From Spirochaetia bacterium (lineage in GTDB: Bacteria; Spirochaetota; Spirochaetia; PWKH01): a stretch of 23,742 nucleotides of DNA. The notes below the pieces were generated by a model. That model saw nothing but the letters and a program-made list of their open reading frames with translations, made no database searches and was not told the origin of the DNA. The stretch lies in contig SKXS01000035.1 of the NCBI GenBank assembly GCA_007128345.1, positions 1-23,742 of the forward strand, written 5' to 3'. Shown in pieces: positions 14,626-21,885 of the stretch. Every line of letters starts with the position of its first letter. Within the stretch, counting starts at the first letter, position 1. Position numbers and translations under genes: made by a program.

Positions 14626-16794
14626 ATGTACATAGCTATCGTCAACATACACGGTCTGATCAGGAGCGAGGAAATCGAGATGGGCAGGGATGCCGATACG
14701 GGCGGGCAGACCCGCTACGTGATCGATCTCGTCAAGGAACTTGCATCCAGGGACAACATCTCGGTTGACCTTTTTACACGGAAGATCCAGGACAAACGGG
14801 TCAGCAAAGACTACGGCAGGGACAAGGAACCGCTTGGCGAAGCGTGCCGGATCATCCGGCTTCCCTGCGGCGGGAAAAAGTACATCCGCAAGGAACGGCT
14901 GTGGCCGTATCTGGATGAGTATGTCGATGCCATGATCGAATTTTTCAGGCAGGAGGACCGTGTCCCGGACATTATTCACGGCCACTACGCCGACGGCGGA
15001 TATATCGCATGCGAGATTTCTGACTACTTCAATACCCCGCTGGTGTTCACCGGTCACTCCCTGGGAAGGATCAAGTTTGACTTTTTGGAATCCTTGGGTT
15101 TGACCAGGGAACGGATTGAAGACCACTATGCCATATCTACCAGGATCAAACAGGAGGAGCGGGTGCTGAAGAAGGCTGATCTGGTGATTACCAGTACCGC
15201 CTTTGAGCGCGACGAACTTTACGAGCCCTACCAGAACCGCGACCTCGAAAAGTTTTCGGTCATTCCCCCGGGTATGGATTTAAAGAAGTTCTTTCCCTAC
15301 TATCATTACGAGATTCAGGACCCGTCCATCACTGAGGAGCAGAAGCTGGCGCAGTATCGCATGCTCAATGAGTTGAGACGGTTCTACTCAAATCCCGACC
15401 GTCCAATAATCCTGGCCCTGTGCCGTCCTGAAGCGAGGAAGAATATCGATGTGCTTATCGACATATACGGCAGCAGCAAGGAGCTCCAGACCATAGCAAA
15501 CCTGGCCATCGTTGCGGGAATCCGCGAGGATATCAACAGCATGGAGGAGGGAGAGAAGCAGGTGCTCACCGATATGCTCCTGCTCATGGACCGCTACGAT
15601 CTCTACGGGAAGATGGCCATACCGAAGCATCACAGCCCCGAGCGGGACGTCCCGGAGCTCTACCGTCTCACAGCCATGAAGCGGGGAGTTTTCGTGTCAA
15701 CCGCATCCATGGAGAATTTCGGGCTTACCTTCATCGAGGCCTCAGCCACGGGTCTCCCCTTTATTGGGACCGACCGGGGCGGCGTCCAGGATATCAGGAA
15801 AAACTGCGAAAGCGGCATCCTGGTCGACATCGATGACCATCAGCAGGTATACCAGGCTATTCTCACCCTGCTCACCGACGGAGAGCAGTGGAATGAACTC
15901 TCAAGACGCGGCATTGAGCGTATCAGGCTGACCTACAACTGGGCTTCCCACTGCGATACCTATCTTCACGACTTACACCAGGTACTGGAGACCAGGGAGG
16001 GAAACGCAAAAGTATCTCCCTACAGCAAGAGCATGGCCCGGCGGTTGAGTTCAGTATCCCGTATGCTCATTGCAGATATTGACCATACCCTTACCGGCGA
16101 TCAGGAGAGCATCAGCGAGCTTGGGGAGCTTCTTGAAGCGCACCGTGAGGAGCTGGGATTCGGTATCGCTACGGGAAGGCACCTGGATGCCGCTGTTGAA
16201 GTGCTTGCCGAGCATGGGCTTCCCGTCCCTGATGTCTTCATTGCCTCAGTAGGGACTGAAATCTACTACGGAAAGGACTACATCTATGATAAAGGATGGT
16301 CAAATTATATACGACGCCGATGGTATCCCGAGACGATCAGGAAGGTGCTCAGCGAGTTTTCTGAACTCGAATTGCAGAACTATGAAGGTTCCCAGCGGCA
16401 GTTCAAGATCAGCTGCTTTGTGGACACGCAAGCGGATACTGATGCACTGATGCAGCGCATCAAGGAGGCCCTGGATGATGCAAAATGCACCTACCACCTG
16501 GTGCTCTCCCACGATCGGTTCCTCGATGTGCTGCCGTACCGTGCATCAAAGGGGAGCGCAGTGAAATACATCAGCTGGAAGTGGCACATTGAACCCAAAT
16601 CAGTCATCACTGCCGGAGATTCCGGAAACGACCGGGACATGCTTTCCAGTCCTATGCGGGGCATAGTGGTGGGGAACTACGAGCAGTCCCTGGAGCCGCT
16701 CAAAAAGTCGAAGCATGTCTACTTCTCCCAGGAACCCTATGCCGCCGGGGTTATCGACGGACTGAGGCACTACGGGGTGTTTCCCAAGAAATGA
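14626..16794 (+). CDS. Bifunctional sucrose-phosphate synthase / sucrose-6-phosphate phosphatase
   Basis: A 722-residue enzyme. Residues 1 to about 460 form a GT-B glycosyltransferase of the sucrose-phosphate synthase type: MYIAIVNIHGLIRSEEIEMGRDADTGGQTRYV-type start (given here in parts: NIHGLIR, DADTGGQTRYV), GHYADGGYIA, GHSLGRIK, and the E-x7-E motif E363/E371 in MENFGLTFIEA. Residues from about 478 form a HAD phosphatase with DIDHT (nucleophile D484, acid/base D486), GIATGR, KGSAVKYI and GDSGNDRDM, so all four HAD motifs are present, unlike the inactive tail of plant enzymes. The pair would turn UDP-glucose (or another NDP-glucose) and fructose-6-phosphate into sucrose. An upstream in-frame ATG at 14596 is rejected because ATG 14626 has GGGGG five bases before it and matches the family start. 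Sucrose is probably an osmolyte here. Its stop is one base from that of convergent nagB. Confidence 0.9.
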   Translation: MYIAIVNIHGLIRSEEIEMGRDADTGGQTRYVIDLVKELASRDNISVDLFTRKIQDKRVSKDYGRDKEPLGEACRIIRLPCGGKKYIRKERLWPYLDEYVDAMIEFFRQEDRVPDIIHGHYADGGYIACEISDYFNTPLVFTGHSLGRIKFDFLESLGLTRERIEDHYAISTRIKQEERVLKKADLVITSTAFERDELYEPYQNRDLEKFSVIPPGMDLKKFFPYYHYEIQDPSITEEQKLAQYRMLNELRRFYSNPDRPIILALCRPEARKNIDVLIDIYGSSKELQTIANLAIVAGIREDINSMEEGEKQVLTDMLLLMDRYDLYGKMAIPKHHSPERDVPELYRLTAMKRGVFVSTASMENFGLTFIEASATGLPFIGTDRGGVQDIRKNCESGILVDIDDHQQVYQAILTLLTDGEQWNELSRRGIERIRLTYNWASHCDTYLHDLHQVLETREGNAKVSPYSKSMARRLSSVSRMLIADIDHTLTGDQESISELGELLEAHREELGFGIATGRHLDAAVEVLAEHGLPVPDVFIASVGTEIYYGKDYIYDKGWSNYIRRRWYPETIRKVLSEFSELELQNYEGSQRQFKISCFVDTQADTDALMQRIKEALDDAKCTYHLVLSHDRFLDVLPYRASKGSAVKYISWKWHIEPKSVITAGDSGNDRDMLSSPMRGIVVGNYEQSLEPLKKSKHVYFSQEPYAAGVIDGLRHYGVFPKK

Positions 16795-16795
16795 G

Positions 16796-17614
16796 TCAGC
16801 TGACTGAAAAGATCCTCTTCGGGTCCAGGTTCCGTGCTTCTATCTGTGTAAAGTACTTCACGGTGCCCACCTTCAGCTCATCGGTGGCATCCTCGTCACA
16901 GACAATGGTTGCTTTACGGTGGAGCTGCAGGGCGCTCACGGTCCACATGTGATTGATCCCCTCTTCAACGACATGCTTCAGAGCTCTGGCCTTGCTGAGT
17001 CCGTTGGCCAGGATGAGCACCTCCCGCGCATCCATCACCGTCTGGATGCCCACCGTGAGGGCAAACTCAGGAACTTGTGAAATCTCGTTATCAAAGAACC
17101 GTGAATTTGCAATACGGGTCTCCATGGCAAGGGTCTTTACCCGGGTGCGGGATGCAAGAGATGATCCCGGCTCGTTGAAGGCGAGATGCCCGTCGCTCCC
17201 GATACCCCCGATGAACAGATCTATGCCGCCGATTTCCTCTATCGTCTCCTCATACGATCGGCACTCATCTTCAGCATCAGGAGCATTGCCGTTGAGTATG
17301 TGGACGTTTTCCTTGGCAATGTCCATGTGATTGAAGAAATTGCTGAACATGTAGAAGTGGTAGCTCTCCGGATGGTCTTCGGGCAGTCCGATGTACTCAT
17401 CCATGTTGAAGGTCACCACATGCCTGAAGCTGATGTGGCCTCCCCGATGCAGTTCGATAAGCTTCCGGTACATACCAAGGGGGGTAGACCCGGTCGGAAG
17501 GCCGAGTACGAAGGGGCTATTCTCCTTCGGGTTGGCCTCGGTAATGGCCCTGCACACATAGTGGGCTGCCCACGTGGAGAGCATGTCATAGTTTTTCTGG
17601 ACAATCAGACGCAT
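16796..17614 (-). CDS. nagB: Glucosamine-6-phosphate deaminase
   Basis: A 272-residue enzyme converting glucosamine-6-phosphate to fructose-6-phosphate and ammonia. Catalytic residues fall at the same numbers as in E. coli: D72 (NMDEYIGL), D141 and H143 (GSDGHLAF) and E148. The allosteric N-acetylglucosamine-6-phosphate site is also kept (S151, S152, R158, K160, Y254), so this should be the hexameric, allosterically activated form rather than the short unregulated Bacillus type. LPTGSTPLGMY binds phosphate. ATG 17614 has AGGAG seven bases upstream. It starts 16 bases after nagA's stop, so the two form an operon. It converges on the sucrose gene, one base between stops. Confidence 0.95.
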   Translation of the reverse strand: MRLIVQKNYDMLSTWAAHYVCRAITEANPKENSPFVLGLPTGSTPLGMYRKLIELHRGGHISFRHVVTFNMDEYIGLPEDHPESYHFYMFSNFFNHMDIAKENVHILNGNAPDAEDECRSYEETIEEIGGIDLFIGGIGSDGHLAFNEPGSSLASRTRVKTLAMETRIANSRFFDNEISQVPEFALTVGIQTVMDAREVLILANGLSKARALKHVVEEGINHMWTVSALQLHRKATIVCDEDATDELKVGTVKYFTQIEARNLDPKRIFSVS

Positions 17615-17630
17615 GGGGTAACTCCTTATA

Positions 17631-18824
17631 CTAGCCGGCCGGAGTAAGGGGAAACGGCCGGGAGAAGACCTCCTTTCCCATCACGTAGGTCCGGTATATG
17701 GTCATCTCTTCGTCGAATACAATGATATCAGCCCGCCTTCCCGGGAGCAGGGAGCCGAAGTCGTGGTCTATCCTGAGCGTTCTCGCGGGATTCAGGGAAG
17801 CCATCTTGAGGGATTCATGGAGGGGAATATCCATCTCATGGAGGTTGCGTATGCCCAGGTTCAGCGTCAGGCTCGAGCCGGCAATGGTGCCGTCGCTCGT
17901 TCGCTTGAACACTCCTTCATCCAGGTACACCTCCTCATGGTTTGCGTAGAAGGGTCCCTCTCTCTGGCCTGTGGGGCGGAGACTGTCGCTTACCAGTACA
18001 ATCCGGGATGTTCCCTTCTCCCTGATGAGAAAGGTGATGATTGCCGGGTGCAGGTGCTGTCCGTCAGGTATGATTTCGCAGGTAACCTCCGGATGGATGA
18101 GGATGGCGCCCACTACTCCCGGGTCACGGTGATGCAGGGAGCGCATGGCGTTGAAGAAATGGGTGGTATGGAGAATGCCTGCCTCAATCCCTTCGACCAT
18201 CTGCTCATAGGTGGCGTTTGAATGGCCGGCCTGGAGCACAATCCCCTTTCGAGCGGCCAGGAGGGCCAGTTCACGCATATGCTTGAGCTCCGGTGCTACG
18301 GTCATGCTCACGATCTTTCCCCGGGATACCCGCCACAGGTGATCAAAGATCTCCTTGTTCACGGGCTTGACAAAGTCGTTCCTCTGGACTCCGAGCTTCT
18401 CCCTTGAGAGGAACGGGCCTTCCATATGGATGCCGATAATCTTCGCTCCCTCCTCATGGCCCATAGCCTCCACCACCGCTGTGACGGCTTGGTCCATCTC
18501 GCCGGGCTCCATGGGATATATGGTGGGGGTGAATCCCGTAACCCCGTATGAGGGAAGGGCCTTGGACATGCCCAGGATGGCTTGAGGGGATGCATCTTCG
18601 CTCCCGAAACCGTGGAGACCGTGGAGGTGACTGTCGATGAGGCCCGGAGCAATGCCTAATCCATTGACGTTGATAACTGTGTAGGAGTCCCGGTCTTCCA
18701 GGTCCAGAAACCTCCGGTCTGAGAGGACATTGGCAACCTTCCCGTCCTCAACGAGCACCGATGATCTGCTCTTCTTGGTGATTCCGGTGTAGACCACCCC
18801 GTTATGCAGGCAGAACCGCTTCAT
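17631..18824 (-). CDS. nagA: N-acetylglucosamine-6-phosphate deacetylase
   Basis: A 397-residue amidohydrolase removing acetate from N-acetylglucosamine-6-phosphate ahead of NagB. Metal and substrate residues are visible: H66 and H68 in DSHLHG, E135 in HMEGPF, H201 in GHSNAT, H222 in THFFNAM, H257 and the catalytic D280 in VSDSLRPT. The C-terminal GSLLPGRRADIIVFD is the usual amidohydrolase ending. Length is normal. ATG 18824 has AGGGAG five bases before it. A candidate promoter at 18842-18870 lies directly upstream, so nagAB can be transcribed apart from the glycerate kinase gene 75 bases further upstream. No NagC or GntR-type repressor and no N-acetylglucosamine transporter lie in the window. 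Confidence 0.95.
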   Translation of the reverse strand: MKRFCLHNGVVYTGITKKSRSSVLVEDGKVANVLSDRRFLDLEDRDSYTVINVNGLGIAPGLIDSHLHGLHGFGSEDASPQAILGMSKALPSYGVTGFTPTIYPMEPGEMDQAVTAVVEAMGHEEGAKIIGIHMEGPFLSREKLGVQRNDFVKPVNKEIFDHLWRVSRGKIVSMTVAPELKHMRELALLAARKGIVLQAGHSNATYEQMVEGIEAGILHTTHFFNAMRSLHHRDPGVVGAILIHPEVTCEIIPDGQHLHPAIITFLIREKGTSRIVLVSDSLRPTGQREGPFYANHEEVYLDEGVFKRTSDGTIAGSSLTLNLGIRNLHEMDIPLHESLKMASLNPARTLRIDHDFGSLLPGRRADIIVFDEEMTIYRTYVMGKEVFSRPFPLTPAG

Positions 18825-18841
18825 ATATGCTCCCTGTATTC

Positions 18842-18870
18842 AATGTACCTCCCCGGATTGGTGATGTCAA
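18842..18870 (-). promoter_or_regulatory. Candidate promoter of nagAB
   Basis: Minus strand TTGACA (18870-18865, 6/6), a 17-base spacer and TACATT (18847-18842, 4/6). The start would be near 18835, so the leader before nagA is only about 11 bases and the AGGGAG site would lie at its very end. Confidence 0.45.
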
Positions 18871-18873
18871 TTA

Positions 18874-18895
18874 CGCGGATGCGCATTCACCCGCG
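18874..18895 (-). terminator. Weak hairpin after the glycerate kinase gene
   Basis: On the minus strand CGCGGGTG (18895-18888) pairs with CATCCGCG (18881-18874), 8 bp with one G-U, around a 6-base loop. It begins five bases after the glycerate kinase stop and ends four bases before the nagAB -35 box. No T-run follows, so termination would be partial or rho-assisted. Confidence 0.35.
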
Positions 18896-18899
18896 GGCT

Positions 18900-20030
18900 C
18901 TATCGCATACCCATGCGCACCATACGCAATGCACGTTCAACCGCATCGGTAAGCAGGTCTCCCGATTCAGCCATTGCGGTACTCAGCGGCATGGGCCGGT
19001 TCACGATACTCATAACGCTGTCAATGCCATGGTCATAGACTGCCTGGATATCCTTCCCGATGTCTCCCACCACAGCCAGCACGGGTATGCCGAACTGCTT
19101 GGCTGCCTTGGCAACTCCGATGGGCGCCTTGCCCTGGACTGACTGGCCGTCCATCTTTCCTTCACCGGTGATGACCAGGTCAGCACCCTTCACCTGTTCG
19201 GAAAACCCAATGACATCAAGCACCGCCTCAATGCCTGGGACAAGCGTTCCCCCGGCGAATGCCATGAGTCCGAACCCGAGACCGCCTGCTGCCCCGCTTC
19301 CGGGAACTCCTGACAGATCCAGTCTCAGCTGCTCTTTAACGAGATAATCCAGGTGGAAGAGATGTTCATCCAGCAGTTCGACCATCCGGTCATCAGCCCC
19401 TTTCTGCGGCCCGTAGACCCGTGATGCGCCGTTGGGACCGCACAGCGGATTGGTCACATCGCTCAGGATCTCCAGTGAAACGGAGCTGAGACGGGGATTG
19501 ACCCTGGATGCATCAATAGTCCTGACGCCTCCCAGCGCTCTCCCGCCGAACCCGATTTCCTTGTCCTCAGCATCACGGAAGGACCAGCCCAAGGCCTGCG
19601 CCATGCCGGCACCCCCGTCGTTGGTTGCGCTGCCGCCGATAGCCACCAGGATACGGATGCACCCGTGCGCAATGGCATCTGCAATAAGCTCCCCGGTGCC
19701 GTAGGTAGTGGTTGCCAGGGGGTTTCGCCGGTCTTCAGGGACCAGGGTGAGTCCTGAAGCACTGGCCATCTCAATTACTGCGGTTGCATCAGCTGTTCCG
19801 TAGGATGCTTCCACCTGGTCGCCCAGCGGACCGGTGACTGTAAGGTGCTTCATAGTCCCACCCAGCTGCTGGATCACCGCATCAACGGTTCCCTCTCCTC
19901 CGTCCCCGATAGGTATGACCGTGATGTCAGCATCCGGGAAGACCTTGGCTGCCCCCCGGGCCATGCAGTTCCCTGCGGTAAGTGACGAATTGCTTCCCTT
20001 GAAAGAATCAGTGGCTATGACGATACGCAT
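18900..20030 (-). CDS. glxK: Glycerate kinase (GlxK/GarK family)
   Basis: A 376-residue glycerate kinase of the GlxK/GarK type, which phosphorylates D-glycerate, in characterised bacterial members at the 2-position, to feed lower glycolysis. It shows IATDSFKGSNSS at the start, IGDGGEGT (about 41-48), AIGGSATNDGGAGMAQALG, VYGPQKGAD, GSGAAGGLGFGL and VITGEGKMDGQS. The length is normal. A GTG at 20036 is in frame but overlaps the ribosome binding site; GGAGG at 20040-20036 is five bases before ATG 20030, which I use. The leader carries a second AGGAGG and a complementary CCTCCT (20036-20074). The promoter overlaps that of the divergent YkgJ-type gene. No glyoxylate carboligase or tartronate semialdehyde reductase gene is nearby, so the glycerate source is unclear. 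Confidence 0.92.
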   Translation of the reverse strand: MRIVIATDSFKGSNSSLTAGNCMARGAAKVFPDADITVIPIGDGGEGTVDAVIQQLGGTMKHLTVTGPLGDQVEASYGTADATAVIEMASASGLTLVPEDRRNPLATTTYGTGELIADAIAHGCIRILVAIGGSATNDGGAGMAQALGWSFRDAEDKEIGFGGRALGGVRTIDASRVNPRLSSVSLEILSDVTNPLCGPNGASRVYGPQKGADDRMVELLDEHLFHLDYLVKEQLRLDLSGVPGSGAAGGLGFGLMAFAGGTLVPGIEAVLDVIGFSEQVKGADLVITGEGKMDGQSVQGKAPIGVAKAAKQFGIPVLAVVGDIGKDIQAVYDHGIDSVMSIVNRPMPLSTAMAESGDLLTDAVERALRMVRMGMR

Positions 20031-20035
20031 GTGCA

Positions 20036-20074
20036 CCTCCTTCTGGTGCCTGCCTCCTTAGGGATATGAGGAGG
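20036..20074 (-). promoter_or_regulatory. glxK leader with duplicated Shine-Dalgarno and one complement
   Basis: The minus-strand leader reads CCTCCT (20074-20069), then AGGAGG (20058-20053), then AGGAGG (20041-20036), the last being the ribosome binding site of the gene. The single CCTCCT can pair with either copy: with the first it forms a 6-bp stem and a 10-base loop, leaving the real site free; with the second it hides it. A translational switch is possible but unproven. Confidence 0.3.
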
Positions 20075-20086
20075 TATATGGACCTA

Positions 20087-20114
20087 GTTATACACAAAAA
20101 AAGGGAATTGACAA
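20087..20114 (-). promoter_or_regulatory. Promoter of glxK
   Basis: Minus strand TTGTCA (20114-20109, 5/6), 16-base spacer, TATAAC (20092-20087, 5/6). Its -35 shares five bases with that of the divergent promoter at 20108-20135. The leader would be about 50 bases. Confidence 0.5.
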
Positions 20115-20135
20115 AGGGGCATCTGCCGGTGTACT
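20108..20135 (+). promoter_or_regulatory. Promoter of the YkgJ-type gene
   Basis: TTGACA (20108-20113, 6/6), 16-base spacer, TGTACT (20130-20135, 4/6). Transcription would begin near 20142, just ahead of the GGAG ribosome binding site at 20144-20147. Confidence 0.5.
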
Positions 20136-20154
20136 GGTACGTTGGAGAAACACT

Positions 20155-20706
20155 ATGGATGATGATGCCGGACGAAATACAGTGCTCTGCTACATGACTC
20201 AGAGATACCGGGAGCTTGATGAACAGGTGAGAACCTTTATGCCCTTGTGCGGATCAGCATGCCCTTCCGGCTGCGGCATATGCTGCACCAGCGAGTACGA
20301 ACCCGAGGTGACCCCGGAAGAAGGGGAATATGCCGCAAAGTACATCATCGAATTCCGCAGTGATCTGGAGTCCAGGTTTGACCGCATCAATAGCCGGGAG
20401 TACTGCATTTTCTATGATGAGCATTCTCCTCTGCACTGCACCATCTACCCTGTCCGGCCCGTCATATGCCGGGGGTTCGGCTTCTGCGGATATACCACCA
20501 AATCGGGAGGCTTTGCCTACCGGCCGTGCAGGTATATGGAGCAGACTGCGCAACCGGTAACAATTGCCGACGGTCCGGTGCTCAGCAATTATCACTTTCA
20601 GTACGCCTGCGCCAGCACAACCCTGCCGATATCCGATGCAATATTCCGTGCCTGGCAGAAGCTCCGCTACCGCATGGCAGAAGGAGAAGAACCGGACGCG
20701 TGTTGA
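20155..20706 (+). CDS. YkgJ-family cysteine-cluster protein
   Basis: A 183-residue protein of the YkgJ/'CxxCxxCC' family, named as putative zinc- or iron-chelating. Cysteines cluster at C32, C36, C40, C43 and C44, followed by the family's second half with C95 in CTIYPVRPVICRGFGFC (C105, C111) and further C84 and C125. Such spacing suggests one Fe-S or metal site. The family's biochemistry is largely unknown to me; a few relatives are associated with protein lysine methylation (FliB) or with oxygenase-like folds, but nothing here points to flagella. ATG 20155 has GGAG seven bases upstream and the promoter at 20108-20135 starts just before it. It is the first of four same-strand genes, but 108 bases separate it from the next, so it may be transcribed alone. 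Confidence 0.8.
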   Translation: MDDDAGRNTVLCYMTQRYRELDEQVRTFMPLCGSACPSGCGICCTSEYEPEVTPEEGEYAAKYIIEFRSDLESRFDRINSREYCIFYDEHSPLHCTIYPVRPVICRGFGFCGYTTKSGGFAYRPCRYMEQTAQPVTIADGPVLSNYHFQYACASTTLPISDAIFRAWQKLRYRMAEGEEPDAC

Positions 20707-20814
20707 GCTATTTTGTCGGGTTTTCCTGCTGCTGAAGGCGTGAAAGAATTGCATGAGGCGGTAATTGGTGGTACCCTGACCGTGTCCCGTATGCGTACGG
20801 AAGGAGGAGAAGCT

Positions 20815-21822
20815 ATGAGCAGCAGGAAGGTGTCATGGGGAGTGCTCAGCACTGCCAGGATCGGTCTCAGGGAGGTGATCCCAGCCATGCAGCGAGGAGC
20901 ACTCACTGAAGTGTCGGCTATTGCCTCCCGCAGCGAGGAGACTGCCCGCAAGGCAGCCCGTCAGCTGGGCATACCGAACTGTTACGGCAGCTATGAGGAA
21001 CTGCTGGAAGACCCCGGCATTGAGGCGGTGTACATCCCCCTGCCGAACCACCTGCACATTCCCTGGATTCGTTCAGCGATAGAAGCGGGCAAGCATGTCC
21101 TGTGCGAAAAGCCGCTGGTCCTCCGTTCAGAGGAAATTGAGGAGCTCATTGAACTCCGTGACCGCTCAGGACTGATTATCGGGGAGGCGGTCATGATCCT
21201 CCACCACCCCAGATGGATACGTATGAAGGAGCTCATCACTCAAGGTGCTGCGGGGGAACTGAAAAGCGTCAACGGGTACTTCAGCTACTATAACCGGGAC
21301 CCGCATAACATACGCAACCAGGCTGATGCAGGCGGAGGTGCCCTCTATGATATCGGGTGCTACCCCATTACCGCTTCACGTCTCCTCTTCGGGGAGGAGC
21401 CGCTCAGGGTATCCGCAGTCATGGAGCACGACCCCGATTTTTCTGTGGACCGTCTGACTTCGGTGCTGCTGCAGTACTCCAAGGGACATGCGGTGTTTAC
21501 CGTTTCCACCCAGGTCTCTCCCTACCAGGTGATCCAGGTATTCGGTACCGAGAGGAGATTTGAGGTTCCCTGGCCTTTTAATGCACCCATAGATCGTCCT
21601 CTGGAGATACGTTCTCATGCCGGGGGTATCCTTGAACCTGATACGGCAGCACAGACTTTTCCCCCGTGCGACCAGTACACCCTCCAGGGAGATGCCTTTG
21701 CCCGGAGCATCCGCGAAGGGGTCCCGTTTGCCGGTTCTCTTGAGAACGCCCGGGCCAGCGCAAAGATCCTGGATGCGGTCTTCACAGCTGCAAAGACGGG
21801 GAACTGGGTGGAAATCCGATAG
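20815..21822 (+). CDS. Gfo/Idh/MocA-family NAD(P)-dependent oxidoreductase
   Basis: A 335-residue sugar or polyol dehydrogenase of the Gfo/Idh/MocA family. The N-terminal Rossmann fold starts SWGVLSTARIG, an atypical glycine loop (family usual GxGxxA) as in the D-xylose dehydrogenase / dihydrodiol dehydrogenase branch. Catalytic K99 lies in CEKPLV (98-102), and the GGGALYDIGCYPI motif (173-185) carries D179 and the active-site region. The C-terminal half forms the usual open beta-sheet domain. A longer in-frame reading from TTG 20713 is rejected because ATG 20815 has GGAGG eight bases upstream and starts the Rossmann strand. The substrate cannot be set by sequence; neighbours give no hint. 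I saw no strong promoter in the 108 bases upstream. Confidence 0.85.
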   Translation: MSSRKVSWGVLSTARIGLREVIPAMQRGALTEVSAIASRSEETARKAARQLGIPNCYGSYEELLEDPGIEAVYIPLPNHLHIPWIRSAIEAGKHVLCEKPLVLRSEEIEELIELRDRSGLIIGEAVMILHHPRWIRMKELITQGAAGELKSVNGYFSYYNRDPHNIRNQADAGGGALYDIGCYPITASRLLFGEEPLRVSAVMEHDPDFSVDRLTSVLLQYSKGHAVFTVSTQVSPYQVIQVFGTERRFEVPWPFNAPIDRPLEIRSHAGGILEPDTAAQTFPPCDQYTLQGDAFARSIREGVPFAGSLENARASAKILDAVFTAAKTGNWVEIR

Positions 21823-21829
21823 CCCTTCA

Positions 21830-21858
21830 TTGTCCAATGGTACGGTTTCCTGTACACT
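21830..21858 (+). promoter_or_regulatory. Candidate promoter of thrC
   Basis: TTGTCC (21830-21835, 4/6), a 17-base spacer and TACACT (21853-21858, 4/6) start seven bases after the oxidoreductase stop codon. The start would be near 21865, just before the GGAGG at 21869-21873. It is a moderate match; read-through from upstream is also possible. Confidence 0.4.
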
Positions 21859-21885
21859 CATGATCTGAGGAGGTAAGGCAAGGCG

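Noticed and set aside
20713..20814. 34-residue N-terminal extension of the Gfo/Idh/MocA protein from TTG 20713
   Set aside because: It precedes a strong ribosome binding site and the natural Rossmann start at ATG 20815, and has no resemblance to a leader peptide.
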